This document shows positions 1-8,550 of a DNA stretch of 64,000 bases, piece after piece (position 1 is the stretch's first letter; each line of letters begins with the position of its first letter). The stretch lies in contig NZ_JAAQRO010000022.1 of NCBI RefSeq assembly GCF_012070565.1, positions 310,001 to 374,000 of the forward strand. Direction: 5' to 3'. This DNA is from Anaerosporobacter faecicola (lineage in GTDB: Bacteria > Bacillota > Clostridia > Lachnospirales > Lachnospiraceae). The position numbers and the translations under genes were made by a program. Below the pieces are notes generated by a model that saw only the letters and a list, made by a program, of their open reading frames with translations, was not told the DNA's origin and did not search any database.

Positions 1-124
1 TGATACTATGTCTAGTATCTTCTGCAGCAATCAAATCCACTTCCTTTAATATTCGTATGACACGAAATGTAATATCCTCTAGATTACCAATGGGAGTTGC
101 ACATAAATATAATGTTCCTGCCAT
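1..124 (-). CDS. rsmI: 16S rRNA C1402 2'-O-methyltransferase RsmI, N-terminal part (runs off the window)
   Basis: Reading the minus strand from the ATG at 124 gives a protein starting [19 protein letters not shown] and continuing to [10 protein letters not shown] at the window edge, about 41 codons. [11 protein letters not shown] and AAEDTRH are hallmark N-terminal motifs of the RsmI tetrapyrrole-methylase-fold family, which 2'-O-methylates C1402 of 16S rRNA. A GGAGG lies six bases before the ATG. The gene sits directly downstream of trmN6, as yabC follows yabB in Bacillus. The rest lies outside the window, so integrity cannot be judged. The partner enzyme for the same nucleotide, rsmH, is at about 36-37 kb. 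Confidence 0.93.
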   Translation of the reverse strand, partial: MAGTLYLCATPIGNLEDITFRVIRILKEVDLIAAEDTRHSI

Positions 125-257
125 GTTGTTCCTCCATCATTCTTACAATAACGATCTACGTTATCATCATACCATTCTCTGATGTTACTCAATCACCAGA
201 TTCTTTATTGTCCTTTTTCTTCACATACCTTACTTTTTGAAATAATGGCATAAAGCA

Positions 258-1001
258 TTAGTATCCATATATATCATAGATTTCATCTGTATATACATTG
301 GGTTCCTTATATACAATCAACGGTTTTTCAACTTTAATCATAGACTTTGCACCTTTAATCGCTTCGATTAAAACCATGTTCGGTTCTTTGTCCACATATG
401 GATGAACAAGCTTCATTCGCTTTGGCTCCAATTTATACTTGGTCATACAATTAATAATCTCGACCAAACGAAAAGGACGATGTACCATGTAAAAACGACC
501 ATTTGGCTTAAGAACCTTTGCTGCTTCTCGAACAACATCTTCTAATGTACACAATACTTCATGTCTTGCAATTGCCTTTGGCATATCTGGATTTTGCAGA
601 CCATGTTGATTGGTCATATAAGGCGGATTGGACGTAACCACATCAAAGGAAGCAGCTCCAAATATGGATGATGCTTCCTTGATATCACCTGTTACAATCT
701 GCACTTTTTCTTCTAACTGATTCAGTGAAACACTTCTTCTTGCCATAGAAGCGCTTTCTTCTTGAATCTCCAAACCGACAAACTTTCTTCCTGGTGTTTT
801 TGCTTCTAATAAGATCGGTATGATACCGGTTCCCGTTCCAAGATCAAGACAGTTCTCTTCTGGCTTTACCTTTGCAAATCCCGATAACAAAACTGCATCC
901 ATACCAAAACAGAACTTATTGGGATTCTGTATGATACGATAGCCATTACGATGTAGTTCATCCACTCTTTCCTCTGGTAATAATAAATCTTTATTCATCA
1001 T
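258..1001 (-). CDS. trmN6: tRNA1(Val) adenine-37 N6-methyltransferase (TrmN6/YabB family)
   Basis: A 247-residue class I SAM-dependent methyltransferase. The SAM-binding glycine loop LDLGTGTG is at about residues 52-59 and the N6-adenine motif NPPY at 125-128. The opening 'LHRNGYRIIQNPNKFCFGMDAVLLSGF' region (split here for length) is typical of the YabB/TrmN6 family, which methylates A37 of a tRNA. The gene overlaps the end of ricT by 11 bases, implying co-transcription and translational coupling. Two adjacent ATG codons (1001 and 998) could each be the start; a purine-rich GGAAGGAAAG lies upstream inside ricT. Assignment to the family is firm; the exact tRNA target is inferred from homologues. 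Confidence 0.88.
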   Translation of the reverse strand: MMNKDLLLPEERVDELHRNGYRIIQNPNKFCFGMDAVLLSGFAKVKPEENCLDLGTGTGIIPILLEAKTPGRKFVGLEIQEESASMARRSVSLNQLEEKVQIVTGDIKEASSIFGAASFDVVTSNPPYMTNQHGLQNPDMPKAIARHEVLCTLEDVVREAAKVLKPNGRFYMVHRPFRLVEIINCMTKYKLEPKRMKLVHPYVDKEPNMVLIEAIKGAKSMIKVEKPLIVYKEPNVYTDEIYDIYGY

Positions 1002-1896
1002 CTAAGAGCGACTTTCCTTCCTTTTTCTCAAGCAACTCTAATGCACGTAACTCATCGTCAATTGCAATCTTTTCTTTCTTTCTACGAGGCTTGAATTTCA
1101 GATCATCCACCTTGTAATCTCTAGCTTCCTTCTCGTCGTTATCTAACGTAACAATTACACGAACGATTTGTTTTAAGACACTAACGCTTTGTACTTCTCC
1201 TCGTAAACCATCATTTGTTGTTACGGAGTCTCCGATGTTTGGAAGTTTTCCGTTTGCTTCTTCGTATGCTTCCTCTTCATTCTTCAGACAACACATTAAT
1301 CGTCCACATACTCCTGAAATCTTCGTTGGATTCAAAGAAAGATTCTGTTCTTTCGCCATCTTAATGGAAACAGGGGCAAATTCTGATAAGTACGTATGGC
1401 AACAAAGTGCTCTACCACAGATACCAATTCCACCAACAATCTTCGTCTCATCTCTTACACCGATCTGACGTAATTCGATTCTTGTCTTAAACACACTTGC
1501 AAGGTCTTTCACCAATTCTCTAAAATCAATTCTGCCATCAGCAGTAAAATAAAATAACACCTTATTATTATCAAATGTATATTCTGAATCGATCAACTTC
1601 ATCTCAAGTCCATGTTTCTTGATCTTCTCTAAGCAGATGCCAAATGCGTCTTTTTCCTTCTGACGATTTTTTTGTTCAATCGCATCGTCTTCTGCAGTCG
1701 CAATTCGAATTACCGCTTTAAGAGGTTGAATGATCTTACTCTCTTCCACATCTCGTGGTCCAATAACGACATTTCCATACTCGACCCCACGAGCAGTTTC
1801 AACAATAACGTTATTCCCCGCTTCGATTGTTAATCCTGCTGGATCAAAGAAATATACTTTCCCCGCTTTACGAAAGCGCACTCCTATTACTATCAT
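991..1896 (-). CDS. ricT: PSP1-domain protein RicT (YaaT)
   Basis: A 301-residue PSP1-family protein. Two near-identical cysteine motifs, CGRALCC (Cys160, 165, 166) and CGRLMCC (Cys197, 202, 203), match those that ligand Fe-S clusters in the Bacillus RicA-RicF-RicT (Y) complex. That complex works with RNase Y in mRNA maturation and affects Spo0A-dependent development. AAAGGAG precedes the ATG. The gene lies between holB and trmN6, the Bacillus arrangement without yabA. The highly charged C-terminus (RRKKEK) is common in clostridial members. No RicA or RicF homologue is in the window. Family assignment is certain; the RNase Y role here is by homology. Confidence 0.9.
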   Translation of the reverse strand: MIVIGVRFRKAGKVYFFDPAGLTIEAGNNVIVETARGVEYGNVVIGPRDVEESKIIQPLKAVIRIATAEDDAIEQKNRQKEKDAFGICLEKIKKHGLEMKLIDSEYTFDNNKVLFYFTADGRIDFRELVKDLASVFKTRIELRQIGVRDETKIVGGIGICGRALCCHTYLSEFAPVSIKMAKEQNLSLNPTKISGVCGRLMCCLKNEEEAYEEANGKLPNIGDSVTTNDGLRGEVQSVSVLKQIVRVIVTLDNDEKEARDYKVDDLKFKPRRKKEKIAIDDELRALELLEKKEGKSLLDDE

Positions 1897-1907
1897 ATGC
1901 CTCTCCT

Positions 1908-2894
1908 TTAATTCTCTTTTAGTGTAAGCAGCATAAGTTCCATAACGGTTTCAAAATTAACATTTGCATTCAAACGAACCTTCGCTTTATTCATTGCATT
2001 AATGATATTTTCGATCCCTTCATAATCTTTCTTGCTTGCTTGTTCCGATATATACTTGTACTCTTCTTTAAATAATAAGAGATTTGGATTCTTGGTAACC
2101 TTAAACATTAAGATATCACGATACCAAAGAATCATCAGATCCAAGTAATCATTGATTTCTAATTTATGTGATGCTAAGTTCTTGATGGATTCCATGATCT
2201 CATACAATTCCATATCATCAATATATTTTAAAAGATGTAGTACCTCTTCCTTTGACTGCGTAAATTCTTCTGATGATGCATACCGGATTGCACGTCCCAA
2301 AATTCCCTGTGAAAATGTTGCACTCATCTCAGCCATATAATCAGGTATACTATACTGTTCCATCAAATGTTCTTTGATTGCATCAGAAGATACCGGCTTT
2401 AGATTCAATGTAACACAACGGGATAAGATTGTTGGAAGAAGCTTGCTGCTATTTGTTGTTAATAATAAAATAACTGCATAAGCAGGCGGTTCTTCAATGG
2501 TTTTAAGCAATGCATTCTGTGCTTGCTCTGTCATCTTATCAGCATCATCGACAATGTAGATCTTATACGGACTGCTATATGGTTTGATGGCAATGTCACT
2601 ATTCAACTGCACACGAATATCATCGACACCAATGCTAGCCTTTTCATGGGTAACCATAATCACATCTGGGTGATTTCCGGATTCCAATTGCAGACATGAC
2701 TTACATGAATTACATGCACTAGTGGCATGTTCCTCACATTGCAGTGTCTTTGCAAATGAATATGCAATCGTCTTCTTTCCCATGCCTTTCTCACCATTAA
2801 TTATATAAGCATGCGAAACCTTCCCCAATTTGATTGCATTCTGTAAATGTTCAATAATCTGTTCATGTCCAACTATACTATCAAAATCGTACAT
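1908..2894 (-). CDS. holB: DNA polymerase III delta' subunit
   Basis: A 328-residue AAA+ clamp-loader subunit. The P-loop GEKGMGKK is at about residues 34-41, followed by a four-cysteine zinc module (Cys53, 61, 64, 67), a Walker B-like segment IYIVDDADKM and the LSRC sensor motif. The P-loop GxxGxGK is well preserved, whereas many delta' subunits have a degenerate one. GGAG lies eight bases before the ATG. It is downstream of the yaaR-like gene and upstream of ricT, the conserved Bacillus and clostridial order. Delta' works in the tau-delta-delta' complex that loads the beta clamp. Confidence 0.9.
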   Translation of the reverse strand: MYDFDSIVGHEQIIEHLQNAIKLGKVSHAYIINGEKGMGKKTIAYSFAKTLQCEEHATSACNSCKSCLQLESGNHPDVIMVTHEKASIGVDDIRVQLNSDIAIKPYSSPYKIYIVDDADKMTEQAQNALLKTIEEPPAYAVILLLTTNSSKLLPTILSRCVTLNLKPVSSDAIKEHLMEQYSIPDYMAEMSATFSQGILGRAIRYASSEEFTQSKEEVLHLLKYIDDMELYEIMESIKNLASHKLEINDYLDLMILWYRDILMFKVTKNPNLLLFKEEYKYISEQASKKDYEGIENIINAMNKAKVRLNANVNFETVMELMLLTLKEN

Positions 2895-2926
2895 CGTTTC
2901 TGCTCCAATCTATCACTAAATTACTG

Positions 2927-3370
2927 TTATGCTAATATATCCAACAACAGGCCTTTTATTTCATCTATCTTATTCAGAATGGTAATATGATCTTTTTCAT
3001 CTTTAATTAATTCTGTAGCTAATTCATCTAGTGTTTTATCTACCAGCTTCACCATGCCATATACACGATGCCTGCCTCGTTTATCAAGGAAATTTTCACG
3101 GCTAAACTTATGGGAACGGTTTACAATTTCATTCATAAACTCTTTGATTAGTTGGCGATACTTTCTCATATCACGAATATCCATATGTTTCCCGAGCTTA
3201 TCACTATGTTGAATGATTTCCTGCATCATAAAGTGTAGACGAGACTGCAGATCATGTTCCTCAATATTACTGATTAATGTAAATTTGAATGAACCATCAT
3301 TCTCAATAATTTGATTTTTCGTTTCTACCTGGTTTACATTTTGTAATTGATTAACCTTGATCTCCACAAC
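2927..3370 (-). CDS. yaaR: YaaR-family (DUF327) protein
   Basis: A small alpha-helical protein of about 147 residues matching the DUF327/YaaR family by its central region ([15 protein letters not shown], then [18 protein letters not shown]) and by its position just upstream of holB. The biochemical role of the family is unknown. The reading frame extends to a GTG at 3385, but AGGGG eight bases before the GTG at 3370 favours that codon ([10 protein letters not shown]). The protein is hydrophilic with no membrane segment. A set of short hairpins lies between it and the kinase-like gene upstream. Confidence 0.75.
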   Translation of the reverse strand, partial: VVEIKVNQLQNVNQVETKNQIIENDGSFKFTLISNIEEHDLQSRLHFMMQEIIQHSDKLGKHMDIRDMRKYRQLIKEFMNEIVNRSHKFSRENFLDKRGRHRVYGMVKLVDKTLDELATELIKDEKDHITILNKIDEIKGLLLDILA

Positions 3371-3403
3371 TGTCACCCCTAACACACTGAATTTGAATCA
3401 CTC

Positions 3404-3463
3404 CTTCGGAGTTCGGGCTTGCACTTTGTGCAATCCCTAACAGCAGCTTCGCTGCTGTTGATT
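3404..3463. repeat. Three tandem short hairpins
   Basis: Three adjacent inverted repeats are visible: ACTCC-TTC-GGAGT, GGGcTTGCAC-TTT-GTGCAAtCCC and AACAGCAGC-TTC-GCTGCTGTT. The last has a nine-base perfect stem with a tight TTC loop. They sit in the 120-base gap between the guanylate-kinase-like gene and yaaR, both on the minus strand. No long T-run follows any of them on either strand, so they are not clear terminators. They could be processing or stability elements that separate expression of the two genes. Confidence 0.5.
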
Positions 3464-3491
3464 AGTTACATTATACCATACCTTTTTCGTT

Positions 3492-4103
3492 TTATATACT
3501 ATAGATTTTCTTACAATTTTGGTCCTTTTTAATGTAGTCTATGATTTTTTTTATGCATTCTTCTTTTTTATTATTATAAAACTTATCTTTGATTCCACTT
3601 TCCTGCAATTTTTCTTTTGAAAAATCTTCTTGGTCTGCTAAAAATCTTCGACATAGTTCGGCATATTTAGGATCTGTCTGTTTTCGTTCTCTCGTTAGTG
3701 CACGCATGAGACGTTCACCATCTTCCACTTCTATATATATCGGTACAACTTGCTCTTCTCCGTAGTATTTTCGAATCTGATTGTAGGCTTCTAGGGTATT
3801 AATAAAGAGATAATCCGCTTCTTCCAATTGAATTTGTCCATCATTTGCCGTGAAATAAATCCAAGGTCCATGTATCGTATGATAGGTTCGATATTCAATG
3901 ATCTTCCCATCTTCCTTCATTTGTTCAAATTGGTCCGTTGTAACGAAATGATATTCTGTCCCTTCTTTTTCTCCACTTCGAATAGGTCTTGTTGTATAAC
4001 CGACTACTGTCTTTAGTTGTAGGGATTCTTCCTCTTGCAAGTATTTGAATATGGTATCCTTGCCTGATGCACTCTTTCCAATTACTACATATATCTTACC
4101 CAT
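3492..4103 (-). CDS. Guanylate-kinase-like P-loop protein
   Basis: A 203-residue P-loop kinase. The P-loop is GKSASGKD near the N-terminus. A segment YTTRPIRSGEKEGTEYHFV closely matches the GMP-binding region of guanylate kinases (TTRxPRxGExxGxxYxFV), and an arginine-rich lid-like stretch (RALTRERK) follows. The P-loop differs from the usual GPSGxGKST: Lys replaces Pro and Asp-Thr follows the lysine. Substrate use may therefore differ from housekeeping Gmk. The start overlaps the decarboxylase stop by eight bases, so the two are coupled. In Bacillus this position holds tmk and yaaQ. Confidence 0.7.
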   Translation of the reverse strand: MGKIYVVIGKSASGKDTIFKYLQEEESLQLKTVVGYTTRPIRSGEKEGTEYHFVTTDQFEQMKEDGKIIEYRTYHTIHGPWIYFTANDGQIQLEEADYLFINTLEAYNQIRKYYGEEQVVPIYIEVEDGERLMRALTRERKQTDPKYAELCRRFLADQEDFSKEKLQESGIKDKFYNNKKEECIKKIIDYIKKDQNCKKIYSI

Positions 4104-5544
4104 TTTTTTCTTCTCCTACTACTAAAATCGTCTTTGCCTTTCCATCTTGCATTCCTTTGATTTGCAATCCTGCTGCTTGGTATTCCTGTATTGTGGTTAT
4201 AACTTCTTCTGTAATTTGTTCTCCAGGTACAATAAGTGGTATTCCTGGCGGATACAAATAAATCTGTTCACCTGCTACTCGTCCCACACTCTGATCAAGG
4301 GAAATGCTCTCTCTCTTTAGATTATAAGCTTCATACGGTGTTCGTACAAGCATTAAATTGGTCACATAAAATAAACTATCCGTGTTAATTTCACTTCTGC
4401 TGCCTTTCTTTGTCAGACTTTCATCAATAGCGAAAAGTGCCTTCACCAGCCGATGGAAGCCTTCCTCTGTGTCAGCAATACTTGTCATTGCCAGTACATA
4501 ATTCTTTGACACCATTTCGCACTGAATCTGATACTTATGCAATAACAGATCATATAATTCGACTCCTGTTAGTTCACTATATTGTGTAAAGATCACAATC
4601 TTAGATGGATCAAATGCATATGGCTGGTTCGTCCTTTGTTCCTTCCATGGCATATAGACCTGAAGTGCCTCTAGCTTTTCGCACTGTTGATAAAACCAAG
4701 TCAGACGTTCCACATATCGATCAAACAATGACATTCCCTGTTCTCGAACAAGTCTTAGGCAATTACTAATTCCCGCCATCAAAACATAGGAAGGGCTACT
4801 TGTCTGAAAAATTTGTAGATACATTTTGACTTTATCATAATCTACCAGCTCTCCATTACTATGTAATAAAGCCGTCTGCGTAAATGCAGGTAACGTTTTA
4901 TGAACACTATGAATAACAAGATCTGCTCCACAAGCTACGGAATTGTTGGGGAAAGCAGAATGAAACCCCAGATGTGCTCCATGTGCTTCATCTACCACCA
5001 ATGGAATGTGATAGGCATGTACCACATCTGCAATTGCCGCAATATCTGATACTACACCTTCATAGGTGGGTGAGGTCAGTAAAACCATCTTAATCTCAGG
5101 ATTCTTCTCTAATTGTTCTTTCACTTGTTCCGGAGTAATCTCCCGTTGAATCCCATATTTTTCATCCACATTAGGATAGAGATATATGGGTACCAATTCC
5201 TGAAGAAAGATTCCATGATAAACAGCCTTGTGGCAATTTCTAGCCACAAGAACTGTATCCCCTTTTTTGGTACAAGCAGCAATTGCAACAAGTAATCCAC
5301 TGGTGCTCCCATTGATAAGATAATGGGTATGCATGGAACCATATAGTTTCGCTGCCTCTTCCATTTGTTCTTTCAAGATTTCCTGTGCATCATGTAGGTT
5401 ATCAAACCCATCAATTTCCGTGATATCAATGGAATAAGGATCCATTTTTCCCATTAGTTCAAGATTTCGCTTATGACCTGGCATATGCATGGGATAGATC
5501 TCTTGCTCCTTGTATTTTTTTAATTTATCATATAAATATTCCAA
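4096..5544 (-). CDS. Orn/Lys/Arg decarboxylase family protein (YaaO/SpeA-like, PLP-dependent)
   Basis: A 482-residue fold-type I PLP enzyme of the short Gram-positive Orn/Lys/Arg decarboxylase type. It has MPGHKR near residue 22, NGSTSG at 78-83, VDEAHGAH at 184-191 (PLP-pyridine Asp) and SVHKTLPAFTQ with the Schiff-base Lys216. The start is TTG at 5544, with AAGGAG six bases upstream. Members decarboxylate arginine, lysine or ornithine for polyamine synthesis; substrate cannot be read from the sequence. As with yaaO in Bacillus, it lies beside the yaaR-holB block. Confidence 0.85.
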   Translation of the reverse strand: MEYLYDKLKKYKEQEIYPMHMPGHKRNLELMGKMDPYSIDITEIDGFDNLHDAQEILKEQMEEAAKLYGSMHTHYLINGSTSGLLVAIAACTKKGDTVLVARNCHKAVYHGIFLQELVPIYLYPNVDEKYGIQREITPEQVKEQLEKNPEIKMVLLTSPTYEGVVSDIAAIADVVHAYHIPLVVDEAHGAHLGFHSAFPNNSVACGADLVIHSVHKTLPAFTQTALLHSNGELVDYDKVKMYLQIFQTSSPSYVLMAGISNCLRLVREQGMSLFDRYVERLTWFYQQCEKLEALQVYMPWKEQRTNQPYAFDPSKIVIFTQYSELTGVELYDLLLHKYQIQCEMVSKNYVLAMTSIADTEEGFHRLVKALFAIDESLTKKGSRSEINTDSLFYVTNLMLVRTPYEAYNLKRESISLDQSVGRVAGEQIYLYPPGIPLIVPGEQITEEVITTIQEYQAAGLQIKGMQDGKAKTILVVGEEKNG

Positions 5545-5559
5545 AATGTGCTCCTTACT

Positions 5560-5988
5560 CTACCAAAAATGATATTTGGGTTTTTCTTTTCCCATTAGCC
5601 AATAGCGAAGATAATCATCTGCAAGTATCGCCAGTGGTGATAAAAAAAACCAGATAAATACATATAAAAGACAAACCTGTCCTAAAACATTATAGGGTTG
5701 ATTGGAATAATCCCATACTTGCAGCCCCATCCAAAGATTCACAATAACTCCCGTTATGAATTCTACGGTTGTTATTATAACAGATGAAACAACCATCTGA
5801 CTAAGGAAAGACATTCCTGTGGACGTTTTCTCGTTAAGTAGCCCAATTGCAATAAAACAAATTCCTCCTGCAATCAACATGGAAATATGGGAATATCCTC
5901 TTGCTAAAATTTCAATTCCACAGTATGCATAACCTCCCACAAAAAAAAGAAGAATATACTTTAGGAAATTATTTTTGATCTTAACCAT
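5560..5988 (-). CDS. Small membrane protein, CmpB-type putative ABC-transporter family
   Basis: A 142-residue protein with about four hydrophobic segments, including YILLFFVGGYAYCGIEIL, ISMLIAGGICFIAIGLL and YVFIWFFLSPLAILADDYL. The motif around 'VEFITG', 'WDYSNQPYN' and 'GQVCLLY' matches the PF06541 group (putative ABC-transporter type IV, CmpB-like), common in Lachnospiraceae and of unknown function. GGAGG before the ATG at 5988 decides that start over 6000. It ends 15 bases before the decarboxylase start and probably heads that transcript. Confidence 0.65.
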   Translation of the reverse strand: MVKIKNNFLKYILLFFVGGYAYCGIEILARGYSHISMLIAGGICFIAIGLLNEKTSTGMSFLSQMVVSSVIITTVEFITGVIVNLWMGLQVWDYSNQPYNVLGQVCLLYVFIWFFLSPLAILADDYLRYWLMGKEKPKYHFW

Positions 5989-6044
5989 GATAACCTCCAC
6001 ATTTTTTGAAATCCGCCCTTTCGGGCTCCTTTCTCATGTTTGGC

Positions 6045-6099
6045 GGGTCTCAAGGTCATGCTTTTTCATGCAAGCATGAAACGCATGACTTTTCGACCC
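6045..6099. repeat. Palindromic repeat element (GGGTC...AAGGTCATG family), copy 1
   Basis: A 55-base imperfect palindrome: it opens GGGTCTCAAGGTCATGC and closes GCATGACTTTTCGACCC, with a smaller CATGC/GCATG hairpin inside. The outer motif GGGTC-N-AAGGTCATG recurs at 17672-17730, 11.6 kb away. Two flanking hairpins (GCCC-TTTC-GGGC and CCGCC/GGCGG) begin at about 6013. It occupies the gap downstream of the sensor kinase (minus strand) and upstream of the small membrane protein, where it could terminate transcription or be a REP-like mobile element. Confidence 0.55.
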
Positions 6100-6193
6100 T
6101 TGTATCTCCATATGTTTAACATGTGCATTTTGAGTGCAATTATGTTGGTAAGTTATTTGGTGTATGTGATAATGTTGGTAAGGTGTTTTTCAC

Positions 6194-7588
6194 TTAGATC
6201 GGTATTGTAAAGCTGATGGTTGTTCCTTTTCCATAGATGCTGTCACAATCCATCTCACCGCCATGTTGTTCCACAATATACCTTGCAATATGTAATCCCA
6301 AACCAGATCCGCCAATTTTTTGATTTCGTGCTTTGTCACCTCGATAAAAAGTTTCAAAGATATAGGGCAGATCTGCTGCTCGTATTCCAATTCCATCATC
6401 TGCAACGCAGACTAACAGATAAGATTTTGATGATTTTTTAATTATTTGGTTTGTCACATGGATTGCTCCACATGGCTTTCCATATTTAATTGCATTATCC
6501 ACAAGATTGTGGAGTACTTGTGTGATTCTTTTCGTATCCATATGTAAAACAACTTTCGGAAAGGACTGATAGGTAAACCGAAACCCTTTTTGTTCCGCAT
6601 CCTGTTGAAATATCTGTAGTGTTTTTTGAAAATAGTCATCCGCATAGCAATCTTTTTTTTCTATTTGAAATTGATGCAGTCCTGCTTTGGAATGTTCTAG
6701 TATATCATCGATTAGACCATTAAGATAAGTGACCTTATTCAGTATTATCTGTGCATATTCTTTTATCTCCTGTTTGCTTTCTACTACATCATACAAAATA
6801 CCTTCTACATAATTTCCTACTGTTGCCAATGGAGTTTTGAGATCATGAGAAATACTTGCTAAAAGTAATATTTCTTTTTTCTTATATTGTTTTTCTCTCT
6901 CAAAGGAATCTTTCAACTCTCCACGCATTAATTCAAAATCATGACATAGACCACCTATTTCCCCATCATAATCATATTTTACTTTTTGTGAAAAATCTCC
7001 GCTCATTATGGCGTTGGTGGCATGATGAATCTCCTCTACGGGAGCAAGTATATCCTCTTGTAAGAATTGCTTTGAACGATATAAGATACAAACTTCCCCC
7101 ATTACTAGTGCAATTAGAAGCCCATACCAAAAAAGACTTGGTTTCCATAAGGATTTCTGAAATTTAGTATCGTCAATTGAGATAATGGCATAATAGGCTT
7201 GCTGCTCTCCCTTCATTATGGGGATACGATACTCTTTCTTTGACTCCTCTACCATTCCAAATGTATGAAGATTTACTTTTGCTCCTTTTTGATATCTATT
7301 GATATTACTAAAACATACCGTACCTGATAGATCAAGAATACAGTAAGATCGTTGGTATGTATTCGAGATGTCCTCCCAGATATGTTCTTCCACCGTATCT
7401 GCTTGCGTCAGAATCTCTTCCACCTGGTACACCAAATCATTACAAATAACTCGCACTTTTTTCTCATCAAGCTTATCCTGATTGAGCATTTGCTGAACCA
7501 ATAGAACAGATAAACTGAGTAATGCAAGGAACAAAATCCCCAACGCCAAACCAAAGGAATACCCTTTTCTCTGTACTACATTTCCCAT
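6194..7588 (-). CDS. Membrane sensor histidine kinase
   Basis: About 464 residues. An N-terminal membrane segment (LALGILFLALLSLSVLLV) precedes an extracellular sensor region, then a second membrane segment, a HAMP-like linker, the H-box SISHDLKTPLATVGNYVEG, N-box DNAIKYG, G1 box ADDGIGI and G2 box GSGLGLHIARYI. All catalytic boxes are intact. The ATG at 7588 is preferred because GAGTGGGG precedes it; the gene overlaps the regulator stop by 13 bases. With its regulator it is divergent from an FtsX-type ABC transporter, an arrangement typical of antimicrobial-peptide or cell-envelope sensing modules. Confidence 0.88.
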   Translation of the reverse strand: MGNVVQRKGYSFGLALGILFLALLSLSVLLVQQMLNQDKLDEKKVRVICNDLVYQVEEILTQADTVEEHIWEDISNTYQRSYCILDLSGTVCFSNINRYQKGAKVNLHTFGMVEESKKEYRIPIMKGEQQAYYAIISIDDTKFQKSLWKPSLFWYGLLIALVMGEVCILYRSKQFLQEDILAPVEEIHHATNAIMSGDFSQKVKYDYDGEIGGLCHDFELMRGELKDSFEREKQYKKKEILLLASISHDLKTPLATVGNYVEGILYDVVESKQEIKEYAQIILNKVTYLNGLIDDILEHSKAGLHQFQIEKKDCYADDYFQKTLQIFQQDAEQKGFRFTYQSFPKVVLHMDTKRITQVLHNLVDNAIKYGKPCGAIHVTNQIIKKSSKSYLLVCVADDGIGIRAADLPYIFETFYRGDKARNQKIGGSGLGLHIARYIVEQHGGEMDCDSIYGKGTTISFTIPI

Positions 7589-8286
7589 TTGTACCCCACT
7601 CCCCAAACCGTTTTAATGTAGCAAACATTATATTTACTCAATTTTTCACGTAGTCGTCCAATATAAACTGTGATGGTATTATTATCAATGTACTCTGCAT
7701 ATCCCCAAACCTGATTCATTAATTGTTCTTTCGAAAATACTTGATTTGGATTCGAGGTGATAAAATCCAGCAGTTTGAACTCTCTTGCTGTAAAATCAAT
7801 TTTCTCTCCCTCTACGGTCGCTTTATAGCTGACTGGATCGATTACTAAGTTTCCAAACACTTTACAAGTGGTTAGACTCTCCCTTGACTCCCGATTCTTA
7901 TTCTTCTCTACACTTTGAAATGTTGTAAATCTTCGAAGATGGGATTTGATACGGGCACCTAATTCTAATAATGAAAAGGGTTTTGTAAGATAATCATCTG
8001 CCCCAATCCCAAGGGATATCATCTTGTCCATATCTGAATTTTTTGCAGATATCATAATAATAGGTGCAATGGAATTCGTTCGAATGTTACGGCAAACCTC
8101 CAATCCATCCACTTCTGGTAACATAATATCCAAAAGAATTAATTGGGGTTGTTCTTCTCTTGCAAGCGTGATCCCTTCCAAGCCATCATATGCTACGACT
8201 AAATCAAAACCTTCCTTTGTTAGAAATGCCTGTATAATTCGGGAAAGATCTCGGTCATCTTCTACTAATAAGATCTTTTCTTTCAC
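7576..8286 (-). CDS. OmpR/PhoB-family response regulator
   Basis: A 236-residue regulator with a receiver domain (acidic pair near residue 10, phospho-acceptor Asp53 in LLDIMLPEVDG, and the YLTKPF lysine) and a C-terminal winged helix (DFTAREFKLLDFI and TVYIGRLREKL). The start is GTG at 8286, preceded by AAGGAGG. It is translationally coupled to the sensor kinase. The divergent permease and ATPase genes at 8551-11642 are the obvious target. Direct repeats of TTGTATTTAT just upstream (8324-8355) could be its binding sites. Confidence 0.9.
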   Translation of the reverse strand: MKEKILLVEDDRDLSRIIQAFLTKEGFDLVVAYDGLEGITLAREEQPQLILLDIMLPEVDGLEVCRNIRTNSIAPIIMISAKNSDMDKMISLGIGADDYLTKPFSLLELGARIKSHLRRFTTFQSVEKNKNRESRESLTTCKVFGNLVIDPVSYKATVEGEKIDFTAREFKLLDFITSNPNQVFSKEQLMNQVWGYAEYIDNNTITVYIGRLREKLSKYNVCYIKTVWGVGYKWEM

Positions 8287-8323
8287 AATATCCCTCCTTC
8301 TATTTATCTATTGTCATTATCCA

Positions 8324-8355
8324 TTGTATTTATTGTATTTATGACTTGTATTTAT
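8324..8355. promoter_or_regulatory. Three direct repeats of TTGTATTTAT
   Basis: The decamer TTGTATTTAT occurs at 8324, 8333 and 8346 in the intergenic region between the response regulator and the divergent permease. Winged-helix regulators of this class usually bind direct repeats, so this is a plausible operator, but the sequence is AT-rich and the spacings (9 and 13) are irregular. Function is inferred from position only. Confidence 0.3.
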
Positions 8356-8432
8356 CTATATAATCGATTTTTTAGCATTTACAGTTCAATTTACTCTTCA
8401 ATTTCTTCTATCATACCATACCCATAATGCAT

Positions 8433-8461
8433 TTACCAAGTATTGCGTATTTTGTTATAAT
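8433..8461 (+). promoter_or_regulatory. Predicted sigma-A promoter of the FtsX-type transporter
   Basis: TATAAT at 8456-8461 is preceded by TGT, giving an extended -10 element (TGnTATAAT). A weak -35 (TTACCA at 8433) lies 17 bases upstream. The permease gene starts about 90 bases downstream at 8551. Confidence 0.5.
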
Positions 8462-8550
8462 TTATTTATATTTGCGTTGTATCTCTGTCACATTCCTTCT
8501 GTACAATACCAAATAGAATCAATTGAATACATACAAGAAAGGATATTACT

